This document shows positions 8,302 to 15,973 of a stretch of 19,370 nt of DNA, one piece after another. Made by a program: the position numbers and the translations under genes. The notes below the pieces were generated by a model, which saw nothing but the letters and a program-made list of their open reading frames with translations, was not told where the DNA came from and made no database searches. This stretch comes from Candidatus Woesearchaeota archaeon (lineage in GTDB: Archaea; Nanobdellota; Nanobdellia; SCGC-AAA011-G17; UBA489): NCBI GenBank assembly GCA_016177265.1, contig JACOVP010000039.1:1-19370 (forward strand). Direction: 5' to 3'. How positions within the stretch are numbered: position 1 is the first letter of the stretch; every line of letters begins with the position of its first letter.

Positions 8302-11300
8302 TCATAAGGTTTGGTAGTACCCTATAAATTCTATGGTTGACTCTTTATACCCTGATGGCTCATCTTGAGGGACAGTAATATTAATTTCTATTTCAGCCGT
8401 GTCTATAGTATCTGTGTAGTTAAACTTCTTTAAGACGGTAGTATTGGTTGGTGTTCGAGGTACTTGGGTGAAGGTAGTGATAGAGTTTTCCCAAGAAAAG
8501 GCACCAGGCTCATCAGTGGTATTATCTGCTCTGAAGAGATAATTAGAGGTAGGCGCTGGTGTCGAGATGAAGAGTGATGTTGTACTGTTTTCTGAAAGGT
8601 TAACTTCTATCTCAACATTCCCATCATTCCTAAGAATAAAAGGAGCTATAAGGTCAGGAGAGGTTGCTTCCACTGATTCACCAACAGATCTTGTACCAAA
8701 CTGAACAGCATTCCCAGTTAAGAAAATATCAACGAACGTGCTGATATTGATGCTCCTCGGCGGATCTGCCCACTCACTTTCATTATCCCCATCAAAAGCT
8801 AAGACAGTCCAGTTGTAGAAATAATTGTCGTCAATGAAGAATTGTAATTCCTGCGATAATCCAGAGGCATTGGTCGTGAAGTTCAAGACTCTATCATCTC
8901 CTGCTCCTGCACAGCTGCCGCCTGCTACCGCAAGACAGGTAAGATTTAAGGTGTAGTTCAGTTCATCGTTGTCTGCATCGATACTGGTGTTATAGTCAAA
9001 AGAAGGTGTCCTATTGGTTGTCTGATTGAGGTGTTCTGGGTCTATCAGGTCTGGAGCAGTGGGCGGACTGTTGACAACGATGACAGTATTTGAAGTATTT
9101 AGTATGCCTTCTTCCTTACCATCATTAGGAATCACTCGGCAGGTAAATTGATCATTCTTTCCCTGAATATCACCACTCGCTAGTTGAGTATTTACAGTCC
9201 CATTAGTGACAGGTTCTCCAAAAGATTCAACACTCGCTGAGAAATTAAGGAAATCGCCTACTATAGTGGGGATGGTAGTGTCGTCATCATCAACTACTAT
9301 ATAGGTGCAGGTGAAACTGTCTGTCGTATTGGCATTCGTCGGTGTTAAATTAATCTCTGTAACAACAGGAAGGGCATTTATGGTAAATTCAAAAGTTTCT
9401 GACTGGTTTTCCGTGTAATTGTCGCTGACATTGGCAAACCAGAAGTACTTTCCAGCTCGCAGGACATAGCGGCTTCTGATTTCATCATCCGTTAATGTCC
9501 TGTTGATGACTGCTAGTTCATCCAGATCACCATTAAAGGGGTTGCTTGCAGTACCTTCATCTTCTATTCCAATCGTGAAGCTTCTTCCAGCACCAGTGAT
9601 ATCCGTCACAGCACTCAATTGGCCTGTCTGGACAAAGGTTCCATTAATGAAGATATCTGTAGTCCCGTTCGCATACGTTCTGACAGCAAAATGCAGCCAT
9701 TCATTCGCAAAGAAGTAGTTGGTTGCTGATACTGATGTTGGACCATCACTCGTTACCACAAAATTAGTTCCGTCCCGTCCAAAAATGAAGCCTAAAGATG
9801 ATGCATCCAAGTATGTTCCCATAAGAACACCAACTCCAGTTGTGGTCGCTGTCTTTGCCCACCCGAGATAGGTTGCATTCCGTAATTCATAGCAGGGAAA
9901 ATTACAACTCGTATCAATATAGTCGCCAGTGCCATCAAAGCTATAGACACCAGCAAGAATCTCATTGGTATAGTTGGCAACGGCATCTGCCTGCGGCGTT
10001 CCATTGAAGTTATCAGCAAAGTCATAGACGACAGTAGATGATTCTCCGAATAATGATTGATTATCCAGATGGTAGAGGATCTGCATATCCGTCTCATTCG
10101 TTAAGGGAACTGCAGTCCAGTTAAAGGTGATGGTTGTTCCATTAGTCACACTCTCATTGTAATACAACAGATGCTCTCCAAGTGGTGTAGAGGTATTATC
10201 TCCGAAGACTTTGGTAATGAGAGTATCAAGATCATCATCAAAGACGGTGAAGTTGAGTTCATTATCATAAGCATTCCTAACAAAACTTCCATTAGCTGGA
10301 GCATTCAAAATAGCATACGGCACAGCATTGAGGATAATGGTTCTGATTTCTGACATGTTTTGCCCTGCATCATAGCCGCTGTAGTCTGTTGCATTGACGA
10401 ACCAGGTGTAGGTATCTGGTTTTAAACGGTAGGCATTCAGTACTTCTGCATCCGTGAGAGTTCGATTGAGGATGACGAGTTCGTCCATAGCGCCCAGTGC
10501 ACTGATACTAGTACCATCTTGAATTCCAAGCTCAAAAGGAACATTATTATCAGTAACAGTGACGCTTGCTGTTGTATTCTGCAGAAGACCGTCACGATAG
10601 ATGCGTAAGTTATTGCTGCTGTCCAGCGTTATGGCAACATGGGTAATAACATCTTGAACAAAGACATTGCTCACATTGACTTCTGTAGCATCAGCATTTA
10701 CTGTGAGGTTTTCTCCCTGTTGTGTAATATTTAACCCAGTTCCGCCAGACTCTTTAGTGAGAAGTACTGCTCCAAAGCCCAATGACCTTGGTCGCCACCA
10801 GAACATCCAGGTATAATCAGTTCCTATAAGCTCATCTTGGTCACCAAGGGTGATGTTTTCAACTTCTCCAACATCTAAGCCAAAAAATTCAACTGCGCCT
10901 CCTAAAATGCTGCCACCGGTGAAATTAAAGTTGGTCAAGGGAAAATTAGGCGAATTTCCTACAATAGTTCCATTGTTGCTCTCATTAGAATAATCAACAA
11001 TATAAGTCCTATTCTCTCCATACTGGGATCTATTATCGAAATGTAATAAGAGCACAGTATTCCCATCTGGCTCCCAGACTGGAGCTGTCCAATTATAGAC
11101 AACATTTGTTGCATTCGTCACATTGAGTTGAATGGAAATAATATCATCACCATCTGGTTCTGTCTTGTTGCTGCCATAGAAGACTACTTCCTCAATCTGT
11201 GGTTCGTTATCATAGACGATGGTATCTAAGGTAATATTTCCTACGCCATTGAAGACTGTGAGGTTTGCTGGGGATTGGAGAAAGATGGAGGGAACAGGGA

Positions 11301-14300
11301 GATCGTAATTAAAGGTGACAATGGGTGCTTGAGAGAGGGTGGTGCTATCTTCGGAAGTAACTAAATAAGGATTGTCTGCACCGCTTTCTTCTGTCGTAAT
11401 GCCAATGCTCCACCAGCCTTGTTGCAACCATAAAATAGTTTCCACATCAGGAGCAAATTGTGTATGGTTAGTTAAATTAAATTCATTGAAGCCAGTAGCA
11501 GAAACATCTTTGAACAAGTATGCGGTGCCATTGCGCATATCCTCATAGAAGCCAGCATTTCCAGGTTTATCATTATCGTATCTGCTGCTGTTACCATCCA
11601 TATGGTAAAATTCAAATCGAGTATCTAGACTAGACAATTGTTCAACATACAACGTTAAATTAACATCAACAAGATCAGCATTTTTTGGCACACTCGTGAT
11701 ATCCCAGTCAATGTCTGCTCTGCTGTTGGTTGGTGCCTCTAATCCGCTGCAGGGAGGTGCGTCTAAGCTATTCCGCCCAAGAGCCATGGTTGTAGCTACA
11801 CCGTATCGATCATAGCAGTCAGATCCTGCTTCATAGGAAACATGACCATCAAAAATAATGCTCGTGTGGTTTAAGGAGATGGTTGGATCAACAACAACAG
11901 GATAGGTCGCATGCTGGAAAAAACTGACAGGAATACGAAGGCTCATCACCAAACCTTCAGTTGTTTGTGTCAGTCCATAATCAATAAGTTGCATGCTAGT
12001 ATTGGAAACAACAAATGGCTGCGGTAAGATAGCAATATTTTCTGTTTCACTATCTAGAGATGTACTGTTGAAGAAAGAGATGGTATCGAGAGACGATGCT
12101 ACTATGCCAGTTGAAGAAACAAAAGACAAGTTTGCAGAGAGATTAACAGCGTAGTCAATAAAGAGATACCCTTCATCAGTACGAATGTTATTTGCCTGTA
12201 ACAGAGAGCGATCTGCAAAGGTAATCTGCTCTTTCATGGTATTAGGATAGTACGTAAGAGACATTTCGGTTCCTGGACCAAAAATTGCAGGGTATCGATA
12301 GATATTATCTTTACCATAGCCATGCACAGGATTTGCACTGGATAAGAGAATTTCTTGGTTTGCTCCAACATATCGAATTTGCAGAGGTTGGAAGGTAATT
12401 TTGTAAGCATCTTTGACAAAAGCAATAGTCTCTTCTTCTGCTGGTGTTCTCTTGAAATCCAAGCGGTAGTTCTTTGCCTTGACACACAGATCAGTAATGT
12501 TATTATCACACGTCTGTTCAAGGGCATTCTGGAGAAGTTCAGCACTCCCATCTTCTTTGATGAAATATTTATCACCAGCAAAAATCTTCTGCGTACAACT
12601 TCCGCTCTCGCATACCCGTTCCCAATTATCACCGAATTCCATGTTCTTAAGCTGCTTGAAAGCATATCGCTTGATAGCATGTTTAGGTGGTTGCTTGCCG
12701 ATGTCAGAGTAGGTAATCTTTTTTTCTCCCTTTTTACCGCTGACATTTAATGATGGAGCAGTTGCTTGTTGCTGTAATATAGGAATTTCTTCTTCACCAA
12801 AAGTATAAGTAACAGTATCCAGATGCATTGTTGTATTGCTCACAATGATAACAAGTTTATAGTCAGCTCCTGTAAAATTCGTTATGTTGCAGGTATCAAC
12901 ACAAGCATTCTCAAATAGTATCTCTTTCAGGAGTGATGTCTCATTAAGTGGCGCTTCAACTACGGTCTGATTGATTAGAGTCATATTAAAGGATTCCTCT
13001 ACAAGTTCTACTCCTTCAATGAACGCTACCACACCAGAGGGAAGTGCAACACTGTATTGTTTACCAATGGTTAGATTCATCACCAGCCCCCAAGTACCAG
13101 CGCAGATGCCAGAAAGACTATCCCAGTATAAGCATTGATATAATGAGGTGCCATTTGCTGTAGCATTCACAAATGCATCGGAATAATTGAGTGCTGTCGT
13201 ATCAATCATGTAAGTCTTTACTACAGTAATGTTCTCAGGTCCAATAACATCAAAACCAGTACTTAAGTTGAGCATTGAACCTTCGCTCTGATTCAAAATG
13301 ATTGAGTTAATGGTTGTTATATTTGGAGTGATTGTCCATAAAGATTCATTGCTAACAATAAGTGTGTCTATCTCATGTCCTTGTTCATCAAAGACAAAAA
13401 ATTCTTCTCCTGTCGACTCCACAATCGCTTGTCCAGTAATCCCACTAAGGAATGTAGAAAGCGCATCGATGAGTTGTTGCAGTAACGGTATCTTTTCTTC
13501 ATATTCGTAGACAAGGTAATTATCATTCACTAAATAAATTCTGACTGAGCCACCTGATTCCAGAGAGCCACTGACTTTGAGTGATGTGATTTTCTGCTGC
13601 GAGGAAATATTGAGTACATAGCTCATGCTTTCATTCGTGGTGATGTTTACAACTTCAACAACAGCTTGTTGCACTGATTGTTCTGGTGCAGTCATAAGGG
13701 GTAGAGTTGTTTGATCGCTAGTCATATTTGTTTCATTTGTCTCTAGCAAGAAAAACCCAGTCAATGGTTGTTGATAGAAAACAAAGCCAAAGAAAGCAAG
13801 AAGGATAAGAACAGAAATAACAAAGGAAGGTGTAGTGGGGCGTGATGGTTTAGGTTCTTGTACTATCTCCTGTTGACGGCGCAAGTTAAGGAGTTCTTGT
13901 TCGTGCAAGCTGATTTGATTGTCGTAAAAGCGCAAGAGTTCATGATGGGTATGATTCTTAAAGAAGGCATGGTACCTCTGCTGGTAGACTTCTTCTGTAA
14001 TGATTTTTTTCCGTAACAGCTGCTTGAGTGCCAGAATTTTCTCTTGAATTTCTCGTTGTGCTTGTTCATGGCTTCGAATTGATGCTCGTAACTGTTGTTC
14101 TCTTGTCAATGGTTGGGATGGTTGTGGAGGTAAGGAGGACTGTTCTTGTTTGGCAAGTGAGGATTGCTGCTTTTCGCCCTTTAAACTCCTTAATTTTTGT
14201 AGTGCAACCTCTTCCTTATTACCTAAATAGACTGCTTTAACCGTGCCATTTGACTGCCTAACGCTTTCATAGAAATAGGGCCCTATTTTCTTACCTCTTT

Positions 14301-14322
14301 TTGTAATATACTTCTTATACAA
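8302..14322 (-). CDS. Giant N-terminally anchored surface protein with LamG repeats, 2006 aa
   Basis: Residues 1-35 form a small basic module (YKKYI...GPYFYES...NGTVKAVYLG). A Gln/Pro-rich linker, a coiled coil (about 75-155) and one membrane span (about 166-183) follow, with no cleavable signal, so about 165 residues should be cytosolic and about 1820 outside. Outside are beta-rich regions (about 220-800), a DNRLRE-like domain after YPVVVDPTI (about 812-1007), and two tandem units of Ig/Fn3-like plus LamG domains (about 1008-1645, LamG at about 1087-1297 and 1412-1620). Further Ig-like domains follow, then a terminal FG...RNDGN module (about 1862-2006). N-x-S/T sequons are very dense. The start is a TTG with AGAGGT 7 nt upstream. 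An in-frame TGA 6 nt before it rules out a longer reading. LamG domains commonly bind glycans, so an adhesin is the best guess. No protease or hydrolase motif was recognised. Confidence 0.9.
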   Translation of the reverse strand: MYKKYITKRGKKIGPYFYESVRQSNGTVKAVYLGNKEEVALQKLRSLKGEKQQSSLAKQEQSSLPPQPSQPLTREQQLRASIRSHEQAQREIQEKILALKQLLRKKIITEEVYQQRYHAFFKNHTHHELLRFYDNQISLHEQELLNLRRQQEIVQEPKPSRPTTPSFVISVLILLAFFGFVFYQQPLTGFFLLETNETNMTSDQTTLPLMTAPEQSVQQAVVEVVNITTNESMSYVLNISSQQKITSLKVSGSLESGGSVRIYLVNDNYLVYEYEEKIPLLQQLIDALSTFLSGITGQAIVESTGEEFFVFDEQGHEIDTLIVSNESLWTITPNITTINSIILNQSEGSMLNLSTGFDVIGPENITVVKTYMIDTTALNYSDAFVNATANGTSLYQCLYWDSLSGICAGTWGLVMNLTIGKQYSVALPSGVVAFIEGVELVEESFNMTLINQTVVEAPLNETSLLKEILFENACVDTCNITNFTGADYKLVIIVSNTTMHLDTVTYTFGEEEIPILQQQATAPSLNVSGKKGEKKITYSDIGKQPPKHAIKRYAFKQLKNMEFGDNWERVCESGSCTQKIFAGDKYFIKEDGSAELLQNALEQTCDNNITDLCVKAKNYRLDFKRTPAEEETIAFVKDAYKITFQPLQIRYVGANQEILLSSANPVHGYGKDNIYRYPAIFGPGTEMSLTYYPNTMKEQITFADRSLLQANNIRTDEGYLFIDYAVNLSANLSFVSSTGIVASSLDTISFFNSTSLDSETENIAILPQPFVVSNTSMQLIDYGLTQTTEGLVMSLRIPVSFFQHATYPVVVDPTISLNHTSIIFDGHVSYEAGSDCYDRYGVATTMALGRNSLDAPPCSGLEAPTNSRADIDWDITSVPKNADLVDVNLTLYVEQLSSLDTRFEFYHMDGNSSRYDNDKPGNAGFYEDMRNGTAYLFKDVSATGFNEFNLTNHTQFAPDVETILWLQQGWWSIGITTEESGADNPYLVTSEDSTTLSQAPIVTFNYDLPVPSIFLQSPANLTVFNGVGNITLDTIVYDNEPQIEEVVFYGSNKTEPDGDDIISIQLNVTNATNVVYNWTAPVWEPDGNTVLLLHFDNRSQYGENRTYIVDYSNESNNGTIVGNSPNFPLTNFNFTGGSILGGAVEFFGLDVGEVENITLGDQDELIGTDYTWMFWWRPRSLGFGAVLLTKESGGTGLNITQQGENLTVNADATEVNVSNVFVQDVITHVAITLDSSNNLRIYRDGLLQNTTASVTVTDNNVPFELGIQDGTSISALGAMDELVILNRTLTDAEVLNAYRLKPDTYTWFVNATDYSGYDAGQNMSEIRTIILNAVPYAILNAPANGSFVRNAYDNELNFTVFDDDLDTLITKVFGDNTSTPLGEHLLYYNESVTNGTTITFNWTAVPLTNETDMQILYHLDNQSLFGESSTVVYDFADNFNGTPQADAVANYTNEILAGVYSFDGTGDYIDTSCNFPCYELRNATYLGWAKTATTTGVGVLMGTYLDASSLGFIFGRDGTNFVVTSDGPTSVSATNYFFANEWLHFAVRTYANGTTDIFINGTFVQTGQLSAVTDITGAGRSFTIGIEDEGTASNPFNGDLDELAVINRTLTDDEIRSRYVLRAGKYFWFANVSDNYTENQSETFEFTINALPVVTEINLTPTNANTTDSFTCTYIVVDDDDTTIPTIVGDFLNFSASVESFGEPVTNGTVNTQLASGDIQGKNDQFTCRVIPNDGKEEGILNTSNTVIVVNSPPTAPDLIDPEHLNQTTNRTPSFDYNTSIDADNDELNYTLNLTCLAVAGGSCAGAGDDRVLNFTTNASGLSQELQFFIDDNYFYNWTVLAFDGDNESEWADPPRSINISTFVDIFLTGNAVQFGTRSVGESVEATSPDLIAPFILRNDGNVEIEVNLSENSTTSLFISTPAPTSNYLFRADNTTDEPGAFSWENSITTFTQVPRTPTNTTVLKKFNYTDTIDTAEIEINITVPQDEPSGYKESTIEFIGYYQTL
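9388..11301 (-). repeat. Two tandem coding repeats of about 320 residues in the giant protein
   Basis: Unit 1 (about 10324-11301, residues 1008-1333) and unit 2 (about 9388-10323, residues 1334-1645) have the same order. Each has an Ig-like start (FLQSPANLTVFNG / AILNAPANGSFVRN), a NWTAPV/NWTAVP boundary, a LamG opening (LLLHFDNRSQYGE / ILYHLDNQSLFGE), a LamG close (LVILNRTLTDAEVLNAY / LAVINRTLTDDEIRSRY) and an Fn3-like tail (YTWFVNATDYS / YFWFANVSDNY). They have diverged strongly, so this is an old duplication. Confidence 0.8.
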
Positions 14323-14329
14323 GCCTCAT

Positions 14330-14335
14330 ACCTCT
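14330..14335 (-). promoter_or_regulatory. Ribosome binding site for the TTG start of the giant gene
   Basis: The minus strand reads AGAGGT, then 7 nt, then TTG at 14322. The 7 nt contain an out-of-frame ATG at 14329 that opens a 4-codon reading frame overlapping the TTG. That ATG is too close to the ribosome site to be favoured. Confidence 0.65.
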
Positions 14336-14370
14336 TTTAATATTCATCTAAGAAATGTAGTGCAACCTAT

Positions 14371-14380
14371 CTATATAAAG
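14371..14380 (-). promoter_or_regulatory. TATA box of the giant-415 unit
   Basis: The minus strand reads CTTTATATAG. Transcription would start near 14350, leaving a leader of about 28 nt that holds the AGAGGT ribosome site. Confidence 0.55.
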
Positions 14381-14403
14381 CTTATGACAAACTTGGTGGT
14401 TGT

Positions 14404-14715
14404 TCAAGCAGGTATCTGAATTTTCTTCTCAGAGCCCTTAATAAAATTCCAGTCGAGTTTTATCAATTGTTTTATGGCAGGATTGCTGGTGTTTAGCTTA
14501 TACAAATCTGATTTGCCTACCCTTCTTGTTTTTATTACTATGTCATGAGCAACTAACCTATACCAAAATGATTTTAGAGTAGAGTAGCTTACCCCAGCAT
14601 TTTTGGCTATCTCCGTAAGGGGGTAATCAAATAATTGGAAAGTTATCAAGAAATCTAGTACTTTAATGGCAGGATTATCTCCGAATATCTCCACAAAGAC
14701 GGTTTCATTTTTCAT
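14404..14715 (-). CDS. Winged helix-turn-helix transcriptional regulator, 103 aa
   Basis: A short archaeal DNA-binding protein. The opening VFVEIFGDNPAIKVLDFL, an HTH at about residues 33-54 (LTEIAKNAGVSYSTLKSFW) and a wing at about 60-75 (KTRRVGKSDLYKLN), then a C-terminal helix, match a widespread unnamed archaeal wHTH group. The ATG at 14715 is chosen over a TTG at 14730 because BRE/TATA (ATAGAAACATTTATAAAT) lies 30 nt upstream, giving a leaderless mRNA. ATAGAAA and TTTCTAT flank that TATA box as an inverted repeat, which suggests autoregulation. It lies 81 bp upstream of, and co-directional with, the giant surface gene and may control it. No metal or ligand pocket is evident. Confidence 0.85.
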   Translation of the reverse strand: MKNETVFVEIFGDNPAIKVLDFLITFQLFDYPLTEIAKNAGVSYSTLKSFWYRLVAHDIVIKTRRVGKSDLYKLNTSNPAIKQLIKLDWNFIKGSEKKIQIPA

Positions 14716-14727
14716 ACAATCTACTGC

Positions 14728-14754
14728 CAATAGAAAATTTATAAATGTTTCTAT
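14728..14754 (-). promoter_or_regulatory. Promoter and candidate operator of the winged-helix gene
   Basis: Perfect 7-bp inverted arms, ATAGAAA at 14730-14736 and TTTCTAT at 14748-14754, enclose an 11-bp spacer that contains the TATA box. On the minus strand the upstream arm doubles as the BRE (GAAAC). A protein bound to both arms would block TBP. This is read from sequence symmetry only. Confidence 0.5.
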
Positions 14755-14826
14755 CTATGTTTTTATATTTCTAAATTAAAAATATTTAAATAGCGGAGTA
14801 ATTTCCATAGTTAATGCAAGAGTAAT

Positions 14827-15228
14827 TTATTTTTTAATAATGTCTAAAAACGCTGCTGCAGTAAGTATAGTTATTGACTTGAACGTTTTCAATACGAGCA
14901 AATCAGGATCTCCAGTAACAATATAGGTAGTGTTGCCATCATAGGCGCAAGAAATAATCTTATTGTCATGTTTATCTCGGACAACATCAAAGACACTAGT
15001 AGGCTCGATAATCTCGCAATACATAAGAAGAATGTCTATTAGTTCTTGTAATTTATCTTCTGGAAATTGAAATTTATGTTTAAGCTTGTCAACAACTTCA
15101 TCGAGAATTGCTGCAGAGAGAACTAATTGATATTCTCCGAGAATGCCTCTTCGAATAACTTCATGTGGCTTACCTTGCCAAAAAACAGAAGAGATGATAA
15201 TGTTAGTATCTGGTACAATTCTAATCAT
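14827..15228 (-). CDS. PIN-domain ribonuclease toxin (VapC-like, COG1569 type), 133 aa
   Basis: The preferred start is the ATG at 15228 (MIRIVPDTNIIISS), which overlaps the AbrB gene by 8 bp. A reading from 15282 would add 18 residues with no PIN character. The acidic metal-binding set of PIN nucleases is present: D7 in VPDTN, E44 in LDEVV, D88 in RDKHDNKI and D107 in TGDPDLL. The family cleaves RNA using Mg2+/Mn2+, and members next to AbrB-type proteins are usually toxins of type II toxin-antitoxin pairs. The GDPDLLVLK ending matches the 'putative toxin component, PIN family' group (COG1569) rather than classical VapC. All catalytic acids are intact, so it is probably active. The RNA target is unknown. 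Confidence 0.87.
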   Translation of the reverse strand: MIRIVPDTNIIISSVFWQGKPHEVIRRGILGEYQLVLSAAILDEVVDKLKHKFQFPEDKLQELIDILLMYCEIIEPTSVFDVVRDKHDNKIISCAYDGNTTYIVTGDPDLLVLKTFKSITILTAAAFLDIIKK

Positions 15229-15469
15229 CTTTGAGGACGTCTTCTTCCTTGATGCCTTTCTTTGTAGCAAACGTCTTTCCAAAAGAAGCTAATCGTTCAA
15301 AATCCTTGACTGTAGGTAAAGACATCCTTTTAAAAATAATTGTATCTCCTCGTCCATAGACCGCAAATTTAGTCCCAGAGTCTATTTTCATGTGTTCTCG
15401 TATGGACTGTGGTATGACTACTTGTCCTTTTGGAGAGGTTGTAGTTATCTGAACTGCTGTTTCTTGCAT
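15221..15469 (-). CDS. AbrB/SpoVT (MazE/VapB-like) antitoxin, 82 aa
   Basis: The swapped-hairpin AbrB fold is plain at residues 8-49: TTTSPKGQVVIPQSIREHM followed by SGTKFAVYGRGDTIIFKR. The C-terminal tail (about 50-82) is charged and would wrap the toxin. The ATG at 15469 has GGTG 7 nt upstream and a TATA box 42 nt upstream. The gene overlaps the PIN gene by 8 bp, the usual antitoxin-first order. The protein should bind DNA as a dimer, repress its own promoter and neutralise the PIN nuclease. An inverted repeat (AGTAA-N7-TTACT) sits at the predicted transcription start. Confidence 0.88.
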   Translation of the reverse strand: MQETAVQITTTSPKGQVVIPQSIREHMKIDSGTKFAVYGRGDTIIFKRMSLPTVKDFERLASFGKTFATKKGIKEEDVLKDD

Positions 15470-15480
15470 AGTGCATCACC

Positions 15481-15511
15481 AGTAAGATTATTTTACTTTT
15501 GTACTTATATA
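15481..15511 (-). promoter_or_regulatory. Promoter and possible operator of the AbrB-PIN pair
   Basis: The TATA box (minus strand TATATAAG) lies at 15504-15511. The inverted repeat AGTAA-GATTATT-TTACT at 15481-15497 covers the predicted start site near 15482. An AbrB dimer bound there would repress transcription. The arms are only 5 bp, so the operator call is weak. Confidence 0.45.
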
Positions 15512-15621
15512 CCTTTCGGTTAGTTAGGGGTAGTTGAAAGTCTCTGAAAGATGTAAGTCTCAGTTTTGAGTTTAGTGCCAAAAACCATGTTTTCTCTGAT
15601 TTTAGGAATGTATGGAATCAA

Positions 15622-15659
15622 TAAAAACTAGATTTTCAACAGAGCCGGTCTAAGAAAAA
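15622..15659 (-). terminator. T-rich terminator after the beta-helix/103-aa unit
   Basis: Just after the stop at 15662 the minus strand has GTTTTTC and, about 30 nt on, AGTTTTTATTG. These oligo-T tracts are likely archaeal termination signals. The rest of 15470-15661 holds only the AbrB-PIN promoter and no gene that I can see. Confidence 0.45.
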
Positions 15660-15661
15660 CG

Positions 15662-15973
15662 CTATTCTAAGGGTACTTGAGCATTTTCTTGAGAAGCAGG
15701 TAATTGTTCAATTTGTTCTTCTGATTCCTCGACTACCTTGCCTTCAATCAACGGTCTAGAAGCGGGAAGCGGTAAGGTCTTGCCAGCGATGCGAAGTCCC
15801 AATGCTTCCAATGGGCTTACAGCTTGTTGCTGCGACGCCAATGCGGTTATTTGTTCTTTCGTCAAAAACAGTTTTAGAACATCAGCTTCAGAGGGTTGCA
15901 TAACTGCAAAAGAGATTCCTATCAAAAGTAGCAACGCAACAATACTTAACGTAATCACATATCTCGGTTTCAT
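15662..15973 (-). CDS. Small secreted or membrane-anchored protein, 103 aa
   Basis: Not recognised. Residues 5-24 are hydrophobic (ITLSIVALLLLIGISFAV) after MKPRY, acting as a signal peptide or anchor. The remainder has a helical stretch (SEADVLKLFLTKEQITALAS), a Pro-rich middle (GKTLPLPASRPLIEG) and an acidic Glu/Gln tail. It starts with ATG four bases into the stop of the 897-aa gene (ATGA), and GGTGG lies 7 nt upstream, so the two are translated together. This suggests a partner or accessory of the beta-helix protein. The acidic tail could bind cations or a positively charged surface, which is inference. Confidence 0.7.
   Translation of the reverse strand: MKPRYVITLSIVALLLLIGISFAVMQPSEADVLKLFLTKEQITALASQQQAVSPLEALGLRIAGKTLPLPASRPLIEGKVVEESEEQIEQLPASQENAQVPLE

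Noticed and set aside
12234..12746. A 170-codon minus-strand frame in the giant gene
   Set aside because: It is a shifted frame of a continuous 2006-codon coding region. No frameshift is needed and its composition is unlike a real protein.
14198..14368. A 13-bp direct repeat TGTAGTGCAACCT at 14198 and 14356
   Set aside because: A repeat of this length is expected about by chance between distant positions in 19 kb, and one copy lies in coding sequence.
14827..15282. A longer PIN protein starting at 15282
   Set aside because: The extra 18 residues are basic and out of the PIN fold, deep inside the AbrB gene. The ATG at 15228 directly precedes the first PIN strand.
15538..15561. Direct repeat AAGTCTC (15538 and 15555) upstream of the AbrB promoter
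   Set aside because: Only 7 bp and upstream of the TATA box without symmetry; not distinguishable from chance.
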